64,000 nucleotides of DNA from Astropecten irregularis (Eukaryota > Echinodermata > Asteroidea > Paxillosida > Astropectinidae): the NCBI GenBank assembly GCA_963971285.1, contig OZ020260.1, forward strand, positions 14,790,798 to 14,854,797, in the 5' to 3' direction. Below the pieces are notes generated by a model. It was not told the origin of the DNA, did no database searches, and saw only the letters and a list, made by a program, of their open reading frames with translations. The translations under genes and the position numbers were made by a program. Position 1 is the stretch's first letter. Each line of letters starts with the position of its first letter. Shown piece after piece: positions 44,691 to 58,507 of the stretch.

Positions 44691-47600
44691 CTGTGAAAAT
44701 CCCACAGTGCCAAACATCTTAACCAAACTATAATAATCAGGAAATGTTATGAATGCAAAACGGTATAGATCACAGACAAATTCACGATGGTAAACATCAA
44801 TAATCGAATAAAATACAGTCGCTTCACCCTTGAACACTCCAGTGCGAGGTTGCTAAAATACCACTTCAAATTGATACACGAATTAATACCGAATCAATGG
44901 GGCACTTTAAAATCAACGTGGAATTAATCTTGTGTCAAAATGATGGATTGCTATAAACTGTTACTCATTCACGTATACCAGTATAAAGATAAAAGTACCC
45001 GAAACCATGCGTCTGTATGATAGTATTGCACTTCTGCGGCCTTGTCCTTATCGTGATCATCAATAGCTTTGTATATCGCTTCATTGATTTCATAGACGGA
45101 ATAATATCATATGCACGGCCTATTGATAAGTCATACAGCTTGTGCAAACAGTACAGGCAGCCTACGGAAAATTTGCCCCCTTTTTTGAATGGATTAGGGA
45201 TATAGCTGCGAGGATTAATGTTTAGATCTTTACAAAAAATATTAAACTGGTTATAAGGGTGAAATCCATGAGTGGTGAGCTTGCGAAGCGGAACAATGAT
45301 GTTTTTTCCTATCCTTGCCTATACTACTAATAATTATTATTGTATGATTTTTGTGTTGCATGCTGCGGTAACCTTAGTTCCCTGGCGTTCTTGAGTCAAA
45401 AGAGGGCGTGCTTCATCTGTGTACAAGGTACAAACCTTCGATATAAGGCATCAGAAGGGCGGCATTGCAATAAAAAAAAATCGTAACCAATTTTATTTCT
45501 TAATCATCAAGCGACAGTTTTCAGGACTCAATTTCATTATTTGGGCAAGGGAATGAACAAAAAGAGAGGATTTTTCTAGAGAGTAAGTAGTTAGAATGGT
45601 CTTCTATTTCTGTAAAGACAAATAAGACAATACATGTGTAGTTACACGTACCTGTAAGGTATAATAACGAACATGAATGTTGCATGTCGAGTGACCTCCA
45701 TTAAAAATAAACGGATCATCACGACAGATTTACCGTCAACTTTAACCGCCCAATACTAACTGCCGAGTGCCGACACAACGGTTTTATTATTCACGTTTTG
45801 TTCCCGTTCAGTCTTTCTCTTGTTTCCTAGTGACATGACTTCGCTAAACAAATAAAAGCTTCTGACCTTCGTGTATAAATTTTGAGTGGCCGACCTCGCG
45901 TTGAACGGCAGTTACGGTACAGACCACCCCGACTAAACGACGGTGTTAAAACCAAAATAATGATTTATGTCAAAATGTTAATGTTCTTTCGCCCCGCGTA
46001 TGTTCTCTTGTGTTGATATTTAAATAGGATTGCTAGTGTGGCTGTTGGAAAAATAAATTCCCAATAACATTTTGTTGATGTTAAAAATAAAGTAAATCTG
46101 GGGAGTGCAGACAGATTTGTTCGCATTGTTTTCAATGAACAAGCTTTCATGTTTTAACTTAATGGGTGTTAATATTTTACCTCTAGACAATGAATATTGA
46201 TATCTAAAGAAATTACAATATTAATCTGTTTAGGGGGTCTTTTCTTGGCTTTGTTCGTTTACTGCTGGGAGAGGCAGTCTTTTCATAATATCCGAAATCT
46301 GTTAGAACATCGTGATCATAATTATTGTCAATATTTGATCGTGTTTACTGAATCAAATCGCGAGGGAACTGAAACAAAATGTGAACTGAAGTTAGTTGAC
46401 CCACAATGACATTGATTTATTCGCGACAAAACGACATCTAAGGTCGGACATTCATTGCAACATCATAGAGAATGGCTTCTGCACGACTATGAATGACATG
46501 GAATGACAGGGCCGTGCGATATATAAGCGCCTGTATAAACTAGTGCACAAATTCTGATTACGGAATATTCTGTGTATAGTTTACAAAATCACTAACTTTA
46601 TAACGACAAGGTTTATTTTATAGTGTACGAAAATGAATCAATGATAAATTCAATTTCTTTATAATTATCATATAACGGGTAATTGTGGACAAGTGGTTCC
46701 TAAAACTATAATAGCAACAAGCAGGAACGAAAATAGTACATTTTTACTGAAATATTGGAGAATTCTGTTCAATCTATAGTTTTGAGGACTCGGGAACATT
46801 TGCTGAAAGTTGCTTTCCATTCCTATAACTTTATAGTTTTAAAAACCACTTGTTCTTTCCTTTATAGTTTTGGGAACCACATGTCCACTATAACGAGTAT
46901 TTTGTGTTCCATTAAAACAAGTCACATCCCTAAGTCACGAATAAAACAATGATCACTCGGTGGTTCGCGAAAAGACCAGTTTTCCCCAAAGATCAAAGGA
47001 AACTCGACTTTAGCAGTTTGTATGATCCTAGACCCCGTATCCAGCGATTAAAATAAACAAATATATTTCATTCATCTCGACAAAAACAAACACAGTGTGG
47101 TGTTTTTAACGACAATGCCTGGCAATACCCAACATGTCAACTCTTAGAAACTGCATTACTTCGACTGTTTTCAATTTGACCACTCACCCACCATTAAATT
47201 TTACTCTTTTGTGTACGTATTCCAATGGTACTGTGTGTATACGCGCCATTGATATCATAACACTTTTTACAAGGTGTATGGAAGATGGAAACATGAGACT
47301 TATTACTAAGGAGTACTCCCCTTGGCAGACAGAGCTATTTAGAGACAAGATGCAGCTGCTATTGGCGGGCATTTCTGGGAGAAAACTGATTTGATAGTAA
47401 CTCAAATTGACCGGTTAATGGCGTCCATCTCGGCTTCTTAAGACAACCAATAATTCTTGGATCAAAGATAAGAATGACAGAAACAAATCAAATGTCTCAA
47501 AGTGAAACTCAAACTCGCTGTTGATGCACTGGTGGATATAAGACAGACGGTCACTGAAGGCTGGACAGATCGAAAAAAAACACACCAAAAACTCCTAAAA

Positions 47601-48272
47601 GTTCAATCGACATATTTATGTATTTTTGACCACAAAAGAACAGGAAAGGGACTTGTACATAGTCTACTCTACACACCATGTAGCGAGAGTCTGTACTTTA
47701 GGCACTGATAATGTGATCAAAATATGAATACATAAATTCATGCATTTATGAATAAACCAATACTTTGATAATGCCATGTGCTCACACTCATAATCTAAAC
47801 AAGTGGCACATTTTGATGACAGAAACACAAATCGCTTTGTGTGCTTTTTATTTCAAACTACACAATGACGACACAGTCAAGTGCCCCAGCTACCAACCCT
47901 GAAGTGTCCCAACACATCAACCATTGAATTTAATTTTAACAGGAGACAATTGACACTCCATGGTAAGTCACAATGAGCAAATCATTCCTCAAAGGCTTAA
48001 TAATCATCGACCATTATATCGGAAACATATGGATGATGTTACATCTAATACCACTTCAGTTTTAATGGCCTTAACTAAGTCATAAAATTGATCTCTGAAT
48101 ATAAACGTGTAGTGAACCTGTTGACATCTCCGTAAGCATTTTGAAAGTCCGGTTAAGCTGAGGGATTTTGTTTTATGGCAGCATGGACTCAGACCAACTG
48201 GCGAAAGATGTGCGTCTCTTCGCTCTCTCTCTGGACACAGTGGCCGCACAGACGGCTCAAGGGGTGCATACT

Positions 48273-48640
48273 GGTCATCGGATGAGGGACAGGGGTCTTG
48301 GGTGACCACTCCACAAAGAGGGGCTCACTTTGGCAGAAGGACACAACAGAATACCACTTTTCTACCAATTGAGCTCCTGCAGCAACATGGAGCGGTTCAG
48401 CAGGGAATTTCATCGAGCAAACCATGCTACAAAGCAAATCTAGCAACAACAAAGTTTTGGTCATCGGAACAGGGAGGGGGGTCATCACTCGACAAAGAGG
48501 GGCTCAGTTTGGCAGAAGGATAAAACAAAATACCGCTGTTCAAATTCAGCCATTCTATACACGTCTATCCTGCAGCAAAGGTGGAGCGGATCACCCAGCA
48601 AATGTCCATCCTTTTGTTGTTATAAAGCAAAACTAGCAGC
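48273..48640. repeat. Tandem duplication, 186-bp unit
   Basis: Two diverged units start at 48273 and 48459. Both begin GGTCATCGGA and share ACAAAGAGGGGCTCA, TTTGGCAGAAGGA and TACAAAGCAAA-type words in order. Open frames on the two strands come from this duplication. Confidence 0.65.
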
Positions 48641-51600
48641 AAACCAGTTGCAAACAAACAAATTACAAACAAGTACATGGCATGCACTTTTGACTAGAGT
48701 AAACACTATAACCAGCGCCCACTATACTTTTAACAGGCCGATATAGCACGAATGCTTTTGTTTTACAGTTGTGAAAGTATAGACCCAGCATCATCATGGC
48801 GACAAGACCAGAAACAATGTTTGGTTTGGGGATCAAGTTGAAATAACTATCCATGACTGCAATATTTTCCTAGTAATAAAATCAGTATTGTTGAGAAACT
48901 ATATCCTTATAAATCTTCAAATAGAGAGAGGGGGTGGGTTAAGGTTCATATCCCGTGGCTATACTTATCCGTAGTTTCCATTTACGGCACGAAATTTGTG
49001 AATGAAAGGTCAAGACTCACGCTGCCGGTCATCAGGACAAGAGAACTCTCCCCATTCCAGGCTCGAGATTTAATTCCAAAATAATACAGGACCAACACGG
49101 TCCTCCTGGTTGATGCAGGGGCCTACAGATCATCCGTAACAAACCTAAATTAACAAAAGATTACAAGCTTGACGTGACTGAGGTCGTTGACTCCTGGCTG
49201 GGTAATGCATAGTGCAGATGAGCTTTAGAAATCATGGCATTTTCAGTTTTCATGTTAAAAAAAGTATATTAATCAGTTTCAGACGTTTAAAATGTTGATA
49301 TAGATTCATGATGTCAATATCTTTCTTCTTTTCGCCATCATCTTAAGCCTTGAATGACATTTTATTGACACTGGGCTCAACTTTTTCTGTTGGTATAATA
49401 TTAAGGACTTGTTTGAGGGCATTACAACATCACCATTATCAATATAAGTGAAATCACACGTGTGCATCAGGCCTACAGTTCCCTTAATTACCACTTCCTA
49501 TACAGAAACCTTGAAAACGAATAATGACGACGTCCAAAAGTTATCACTGCTGTTAAAACCGTTAAATTATCTAGGAAAAAAAACCCAGCCAGTTTTTGGA
49601 AAAAGAAATATGAGCTTGGGATTGCATGGTCACTGAATATGCATGGCGCGTGGGCGGACAGGCACGCGACCAATTATATGGTTACGCCGACAAAACCCTC
49701 TGCGCCAAAATTGTAAAAAGAGAAAAAAAAGGGTCCAGCCTTAATGATAAAAACATGACAGGTTGAACGGAGACGCAGATCCCAATATTTCTACAGGTTA
49801 AAGAGTGGTCAAGTTATTTTCCTTCTTTTCCAAGCACAGAATGATACTCTATAAAGACACTATCAGACAAAAATCGTAAAAAGTAGCAATTTCTAGTAAC
49901 TTGTTGAGCCTGTCTTCAGTCTTCAGCAGAAAAACAATCAACTTGAACAATCAAATTTTGGAAAGCGCTAATTAATGACATCTACCCGAATAAAAAAAAA
50001 CGGTATAAACGTAATTTCTTTTTTTCAAAGGTATAGACATATACATGTAGTTTGAAGTAAGACAGCCAGTTACAACCAGTTACACACAATGTGTAGGGAG
50101 AATTGGCCAGTAAAACTGCACTCTTTAGTGATGATGAGTAGTTATTATTCTAATTCCTTCATCCTTATGCCTACATGCGATTAGTGACGACGATTAACAA
50201 GCGCCCTCTACGTTCGTTATGGTCTATTTCGAACGAGTCGTTGGGAAAAAAAAACCCCGAAAACAGGACGAATATATAAAACAGCAAAACAAAAAACCAA
50301 ATGCAAAATTGGTGCCACACAACGATCCTCTATCCATCTACATGACTTTACCAGACATAGGCAGGCATAATCCCACTGAATCGTTGCATGGTCACCGAGT
50401 GAGTATTGACATAAAAACTGGGCTACACGATGCAGCCACAGGTCCCCGTAGATGAAGGAACAGAGGAATCAAACACCGTATGGTAACTGATGCTCTGGTG
50501 GGAATCGAACCTGGGCTATGAAAGATGAAATACCCAACAGCAAGAAACACAACCAGCCGACAAATCAAGTTGGCGCAGTACAAGGGAGAGGCATGTTTAC
50601 AGCGCACAGTATTTCTCTCGGGTGAAGAGAAAATTCCAAAACTGGATCCAGACTTTATTCAAGATTCAAGATTATAACATCTTTAAGAGATGAATTATGT
50701 ACCGGTTGAAAACACAAGTTCACTTCAAAAGTACATGTGTCTCTCCTCACATACAATTAATGGTTCATACTAACTGGGTCGACATATTCTATCGGGGAGG
50801 AATTCTATCTCAAACTATGCTAGAAATCCGTTGCAGGCTATGAAACTTCACCATGAAGGTGTATGTGATCCTCCCGGAATGTTTGAGTACCAGAGACCTC
50901 AAGCAAAGCCCATTGACGACTAGGTAACAGGTTACCAACAACACCGCGGGTCAAGAAGTGGGTCGCGATGGGTCACGGTAGGCCCACCTGTGAATTGGGC
51001 ACGCGACACGCGTGCTACACGACGAAAGAAACCAACTGTTTATCGCGTAATTATTTTGGCAGCGCAGGTCTTTAAATTCCGGGAGTAAAAAAGGGGGTGA
51101 TTGTTTTCAATCTCTCGCGGGCTGCTTCTGTTTCTGTTAACTTTAAAGACGGTTATTGCGTGTGTTATAACACTGGATGTGTTTTCTTTTACTGTTCGTG
51201 CCATATAATTATACGAAAGCTTTGAATTGTAATGATTTGCATACAAACAAATACAGCTGGGTATGACTGTAAATCTTTACAGAGCATTTTTTCTGGGGGA
51301 TTTGTTCTAAGGTTTCTCGTCTGTCAGTATAATGATACTGTTTTAAAACTTGGCACATTTCTTTTCAAAAGTACTCTTTAAACTCCCTTTAAAATTTCAT
51401 TAACAGGCTAAATACATTACCAGCTGTTTATATGATTATGCTATGCACGTCAACCGACGTGAATAACCAAATTTATAAATGACACATTATAACACCTTTC
51501 CAGATCTATGTTTTTTCTTATTCCAGTAGTTAATATATCAATATATTTTAATACAAATTTGGTGTCAAATAGCCGTGGCGTCAAACACAAAGGTATTCCG

Positions 51601-54600
51601 TTTTGGAAAGTTAATTGCACTGATTACGTAATTGTCATCATTGGAGAATTAATTAATCAAAACAGTCGATGATCAGTAATGAGGCCTAAATAACTTCATT
51701 CTTATTTCATGGGAACATCGTTAACTGCGATTTTACCCTTTAATGATACAATACTCGTAGTGATACTTCTAGCCTACATTATTAGGCCTACGTGAACACG
51801 AATAATTATGCAAACTATCTGAATGTAACCAAAGGTCTGTATTGATTAATATTATTGACAATGGTTCGTATAAATGACAGCCTACCTTTAATCGAATCCT
51901 GTAGAGACCACCACTGGAGCAATGTTGTCATGCATAATTCCTCCGATCCACCAGACTGGTGTAGGCCTACGTGTGCTCGGGCTGCTCATTAGTCGTCAAG
52001 AGTAAATCGAGCTAACAATTCGAAATTAATTGTCGCCGCCTTTGACTTTTTTTTTAAGTATAAAGGACTTTTTTAAGATGATAGTAGCACGAGACAGTAG
52101 TTCACGATGATTGCTGATCACAAAGTGAAGCCGTCGAGCAAAGCAAAGAGAAACGATATCACGAGTATTCGTCGCTGCGCACGGGTGTTATTGATTTATT
52201 ACGAACACCTTGAAATGTTTTGCAAACTCAAACTGGTTCGAGGTGCATTCCATTAGCTGAATTGAGTACACACGAGCATCAAGGGTCAGACATTAAGTAA
52301 AGTGTACTCCAGACGTTGTGGCTTTGGCAGACGGGGAGATGAGCTCAGAAAGTGGGGGTGTTAAGACGGGAAAGACCTCAAAACTAAAAACAAACTTTTT
52401 AATTCGCAAGTTAATACCCAAACCTTCATTGTCCCAGCTCTTCCAATCCCAATACAATGTATTCTTTGTGAACTTAAACAATAATTTGTACAATTATGGA
52501 GCAACTGATGTCAACTAATACACCCATTCGTACTGGACAAAATAATAGAAGTGAAAGGCCTACACTGACAGTTTTCACCCCAATTTACCAATTCGATGGC
52601 GATATATGTTTCACTTTAATCCAAATAGTTTGGACTTCTTTCCATTTGTGTTAGCACGTACACAATTTAACGGCAATTGTGAAGAGTTAAGGTTAATGTG
52701 CATGTGAAAGTCAATTGGTTACAGTGATATGACCCATGAGAGCTTGTAAATATGACGCTAATTCTTGCATGTTATGTAAACATAGAAACAAACTGAGATT
52801 GTGTTAACATTTTCATGTCAAGTTGATATTGACAGCGTAATATAAATTGGTACATTAATCCTATACAGCCTATTTTGTTTGCACTTTACGCGAGGTCCAT
52901 CTTGCACCATTGTACAAAGTTCACAGGGATTATGCTTTTACTGTCAAGTTTGTCCTTATAGTTCCATGAATGAAAATGACCAGGCCTAAATGGGCAAACA
53001 CAAACAGCAGTGCAACGTGAAGTCACACCTCCTTGAGAATCAAATGAATGTTAAATAGAGCAACAATTCACCATTATCAGCCATTCTTTGCAAACCACTT
53101 CAAACCTTACTGCGGCAAGTCCGAGTGATCGCACCGTACGTCTGCCAAATGACACCGTGTACTTCAGCTCAAGTACGGGGGACGGAATTACCCCAAACAC
53201 GCTGATTGTTCGTACTTCTCGCATGACCAAGTGGTTTTTAGATAACTCGAATATTTTTACAACTAAATCAATAAACTAGGTTAATGATTCATAATTTTTA
53301 GGCCAAAGCCAGCATCAATAACAGCTACAAGTGCTGTTTATTTTCCCAATAGTTGTGAAAGTCAATTACAGATTAGAATTTATAAACAAACTGTGGGAAT
53401 TTATCCAGCTCCACCGTAACATAACATTTGTCCCCTTTTTTGTTTTGTTTTCTCTATCGAGATGAATTCGGTGAGTTGGGCAACAACTATACGGTCGGAG
53501 TAGGAAGACCTCGTGTGGTTATAAGGGAAGTAAGGGATGGGGAAAGGTCTTGGATACTTATACTGTCGAACCTCGCATTACAGCTGGACTTGTTGAATAA
53601 ACGTGGTGTGACGGCCAAGTGCAAATAGAGGAGCTAACAATTCATGGAATCGATGTTTGTGCTCAATGGTTCGGACTTAAACTTGCCATAAAGTAAACAA
53701 GAAATGTAGGTTTTATTTCTCTCAATTTGAGCAGTACGATGGAGTTGGAAACATATGGTTTCATGATTTTCAGCTTTCAGTAAAAGTTTTCAAACTTTCG
53801 GAATTAGATCGTGGGCTTTGAGGCGTCGAAGTAAAATAGTAGACGAGTTTCGTGATGTTATCGAGTACGGTTTATATGACCACAGGAACGGAAAACGCCC
53901 CCACGGTCTCGACTCAAGTTTTTAATTAGTAAACTGACAAATTAATTAATATTACACCACTGCTAAGAGAGAAAAGGGGGGGTAGCGATTTGGTTGTTAA
54001 ATGCTGCCCCTAGCCACAGCCTGGGGCCGACAAAATGGAGTTGGACATGTAAGCTGTAGATAACCAACCACGGTAAACAATGTTCTTATTATGAAAATAA
54101 ATTAATTAGGCCTACAGCCTGCATCATGCATGGTACCACGCGAGCGCGACGAGCAGTGAAATTAAAGCACGCCAAACCGTCCGCGGTCATAAACAGATAT
54201 TCTACAGTTATTAGAATGTTAATTTGGGGGTTTGTGAGGCAGGTGAGCATGGTGAGTTGAACTGACCGTGCTGAATGTGGTCTTGTTCCCTCATCAATTA
54301 TACTGTGTGGGAAACGCAATTGGTTTACACGTGGTTTGCAATGCAAGTGTCATAAATATAAAATGTCAAAAATGAGACAGTTCTTACCGCATTTTCTTCT
54401 TATTTTCGGCCAGCCATGTCCACATTTCACAAAAGGTTGTTCCTTCCTGTAAACGGTGACTGTAACATGCTGTAAATTCCTGTTCCAAAGACCTCTTGAA
54501 GGTCAAATTATGTCACTGAAAATTGACATTTTTAATTGTTCTTACACTGGCGCCGGCACGTGTCATCACACGTAAGTGATTATCGTCTGATGGTAAAAAG

Positions 54601-55703
54601 TTGTCTTTTCATAAAACAAACTGTGATTGGCCATTGGAATTTTGTCGCACGTGTGCTGATGAGACCGGCGTCGTGATTGGTTGAACTCACCTGGGCTAGT
54701 TATTTTTTATGAATGAAGTTCGCGAGTCAGAATTCAGACAACTGTATTTTTAATATCGGTGAACACAATGGTAAATGGGTGGGTTATAGTTTCGAAATTA
54801 TAAGTTGAAGTTGTATAAAAAATGAAAAATGGGATACAATGTGGACAGGCAGTACATGGTATATTGAAGAAAATGAGTTTTTCCTTTCCAAAATGGGAGG
54901 ATTGGATGATCTTCTGAATTAATTAATAGAGAAAACCGACTCGTACAACCTGTTTGCCCCGAGAATGGAGTGGCAACCGCCCCCATAATCTAATTCACCG
55001 GCCCAGAAGCTAATGACCAATAGAGGGCGCTCTTTAAAAATATCACAATTGCAAAATGGTCCTTCATAACAAAAATAAGAGACCCCATATCCCCTAAACG
55101 TTGGCATTGTTATTGTGTTTTCTTTAATGTGAATCTGCACAATAAGTAGGGCATGCAATAATTTGCCAAGAACCTGTAATTATGATGAAGACTGGCCAGA
55201 AATTTAAAGTGAATTTATTTTCATAAGGAAAATGGTATTGGAATCAAGAGAGCTAAACTTAAAAACCTGCAAAGTTCCTCCAAGAACCCATCCCATTCCT
55301 CCATCCAAATCAATTTACCTATAACATCCCTCCCTCATCACCCTCTTCCCACATCCAATATCAGTTTTCACAACAAAAATATCAACTTTACAGGCACACA
55401 AAATTACTTGAATTATATGCTTCAAATATCACTTTTTATTACAAATATTACAGCGTACAGCAAATTTGTTTTCATCAATCTCAGCAAATGTTTGATTTTA
55501 ATAAACACATTACGCATCCAGCACACTGAACCCCAGGCTCACACAGGCCAATTCTGTGTGACCTTTGAACTTTTAAGATGCTTGTTGTTGTTTTTGTTTG
55601 CTTGTTTGTTCCTAAGAAAATATAGATTTAAATCAGGACAAATATGCAAGGATTCCAGGAGCATTTTAGTTTCAATGATTCATCAATGTCAGTCAGGCTG
55701 AAA

Positions 55704-55807
55704 GGGACTTCTAGAGCTACGGCTAGGTCTGTTGTCTTGGTGTCTCTACGTATTTCCAATGGAGCAAAGACCTAGACCTAGCTCTAGACAACAGATTCAG
55801 ATGCATC
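55704..55807. mobile_element. AGACCTAG fold-back element, copy 2
   Basis: It matches 8722-8824 across its whole length (CTAGAGCTACGGCTAGGTCT, TATTTCCAATGGAGC, GACAACAGATTCAGATGC) with a handful of differences. The arms are self-complementary. Confidence 0.7.
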
Positions 55808-56205
55808 CTCAGTCACAGAGCAATAACATTCTGTACATGAGCATCACCTGACAATAACATGTGACCTGTCACCTGACAATAACATGTGACCTGCTCAATG
55901 AAAATGTAATGGATGTCAAAAATACGACAAGTTATGTTGTTCTATTTGAGAGTACATCATGAGTTTTAATACTGTTTATGCTAGAGGGCTGTAGCACTGT
56001 GTAGATACACTAATAACAAAAACAAAATGTAAATAATTATGTTTAATTGTTTAATCCGTGTGTAACTGCTCATAATTTGTCAACACACTGTGCCACATCT
56101 GACTCAAGGTTTAGAGAATCAGGTCAGATATTTGAACCAAACTTCACTTTTCTATTCAAAGTGTACTGGCAATGTGTGATAGCATAGTAGGCTGGAGGGG
56201 TGGGT

Positions 56206-56290
56206 GGGATTCGAACCCATGACCTCCTGCTTACTAGCACAGAATAGACAGCCAACAGGGCCATCAAGCTAGGTGGGTCGGTGGTCAGAT
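56206..56290 (-). repeat. tRNA-like repeat (second SINE-type head)
   Basis: The minus strand holds a box-A-like AGCTTGATGGCCCTGTTGG and a box-B-like GGGTTCGAATCCC with an acceptor-like 3' end, spaced as in a tRNA. The D arm and anticodon arm do not pair properly. It is probably a SINE head of another family or a decayed tRNA. Confidence 0.4.
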
Positions 56291-56650
56291 TACTGATACT
56301 CTGAGTAATCAAAGGCATGATTCTTCACTGGTGTTGCAGTAATTTTCCAATGAGGACAGCAATTTAAGTAAACACCATTTAATGATTAGGTTTTTTTTTT
56401 TACATGATGTCTCATTTCACAACTATGAATCCTACAAAAAACAACAGTCTTCATTTAAATCCAATTTTCAAAATCAAAGAATTATTCCACAGAAGCTTAA
56501 AATGACCATTTGATTTTTCCATGATGAGTTATCTTTGAACAAACATCAAACTAAAAAAAGGGCCTTTCAAAAACAGGGCCTTGGGACCTCTGTTCCTTCC
56601 TGTTATGTTCTGACATTCAAGTTAGCATTCTACCTTTTAGAGACACTATG

Positions 56651-56874
56651 AGAAAGATCTAGCTAAGATCGAAACGTCAGGCCCTCCTAACTCTGAGCAA
56701 TCTTCAAGAAAGATCCTGTTAGGATAGAATCGTCAGGCCCTCCTAACTCTGAGCAGCCTTTGAGAATGATCCTGTCAAGCTTGAAGCATCAGGCCCTCGT
56801 TACTCTGAGCAACCTTTAAGAAAGGATCCTGTTCTAGGCTTGAAGCAACAGGCCCTCCTAACTCCAAGCATTTT
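56651..56874 (+). repeat. Four-unit 56-bp array with hairpin and GAAACGTC box
   Basis: Units start at 56651, 56707, 56763 and 56819, an exact 56-bp period. Each has a short hairpin followed by a GAAACGTC-like box and CAGGCCCTCCTAACTC. The stem is GATCT/AGATC in unit 1 and GATCC/GGAT(C) in unit 2, a paired change. A single unit lies at 21361-21409 with the same right boundary. Confidence 0.7.
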
Positions 56875-58369
56875 AAAACAGGCAAAAGATCTGCGCTGTT
56901 TGTTTCTTTTGAGATAATTCACTCTGGAAATGTGGATGGGCAAATTAAGCTTCTGCATCCTTCATAAACAAGAACATAAAAAATAAAACAAGAAAAACAT
57001 TGCTGGATATCAAACTAAGTGTACTTTACGAAAGACAAATAAAAGCTATAATTCTCATAATAGGTTCATCTGATTGGCTGTTGCTCTGGTCATGTGCTGA
57101 TAAGGAGCAATCTGATTGGATAAGCAAGTCTTAATAATATTGCAAATAGAAATAATGGAATGGACCGTTGACTGGCAGTCTTACAGATGAGCCGTGGACA
57201 ATGGGTCTGGTTCCCCAGGCGCAATTAAATATTACATTAATGATGTCTGGGTCACTCAGGTACCAGTCTATTTGGGTTCAACATTGACTAAGCCACATCT
57301 TAAGTATTTGGCTATGTCTTATTGGTGTTGCACAAGTCACAGTACGCTTTGCTGAATGCACAATACGCCGCCATGTTTGATACAAAGTTATAGGCGACAG
57401 ATGATGCGACAATTTCAGACTTGGCCCATCAAAGCCTTCTTTTGTAAGGATTGTGACAAAGTTTGACACTTGATGATTACCAAATTGGGTTGAGCAGTTC
57501 CAAATCCATGGATTTCAAGTCCAATTCAGTGTGCCTTCAAATGTCAAGATTAAAACTTCATTATTCCTTCAAGATTTTTAATCCGTAAATCTGACAGTCA
57601 ACACCAAAACCAAACTAAAAACATCATCAGTTAAACAATCTGTGTAAATGTTAAGTTGAAAAACTTGATTTGAAAAAGGAAAAAGGACCTAAAAAAACAC
57701 GCTTATGATTGACAGATCTGCTATAAAATGGCTCAAATACTTCCAAGATTTTTTGGTAATCCTGAGAAATTTGAGAATGTTTTAATACAAACTTTTAATC
57801 GTTTATCATTTTCTTTTCTTTGCAGGTGCAGATATTGACTTCTTGGCAATGTTGTCTTTATATAATGATACACCATACGGTATTGGAACATGGATTTATG
57901 GTCTCCGAAGTTCAGGCATCTTTAATAAGTTTGGTTTGCTGATAAAATTTAATTTTTTTTATCTTACAAGGCAGGCAATACCTATTGTTACAGTACATAT
58001 ACAGATACAACACATGACATATACATATATTTTGTTATACAACATTTTTTGTTGAGATATGTTCTCTTATGCTCTCGTACGACAATGCGGTAATACTACA
58101 TGATACGATATGGTGATTTTACGAAGGCAGTCATTTAGTCGTTTGTAATTAAAATGGCTTTTAAGATGATCGGATTATGAATGCTAGAAGGGGGCGATTT
58201 GAAGGCAGACTTTGATTTAATAAGAGGAAAAATATGGATGAAAAAAGCAAGATACAGAGAGGTTTTGCGTCAGGTTACCCGTTTAAACTTTTTCGACCGA
58301 AGCAAGCTCCATGCAAACCATGGATTTCTGTGAACTTACTAGCTGACTGCCCTTTCAAAACAAGTTCTG

Positions 58370-58507
58370 GGGTCAATTTCACGAAGCCCTACGATTGATC
58401 GTAACTCGAGTTACGAAGGATAACCCATCATATCCTACATAGGATTGCGATGCATCATAAGTCCTACGATTGATAGCAAGTTATGAGGAGTTTGGAGAAA
58501 TTGACCC
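58370..58507. mobile_element. GGGTCAATTTC MITE, copy 3 (best ends)
   Basis: This 138-bp element has ends GGGTCAATTTC and GAAATTGACCC. Inside, CCTACGATTGATCG and its complement CCTACGATTGATAG recur near the opposite ends. It is non-coding, 480 bp from the ABL stop codon. Confidence 0.75.
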
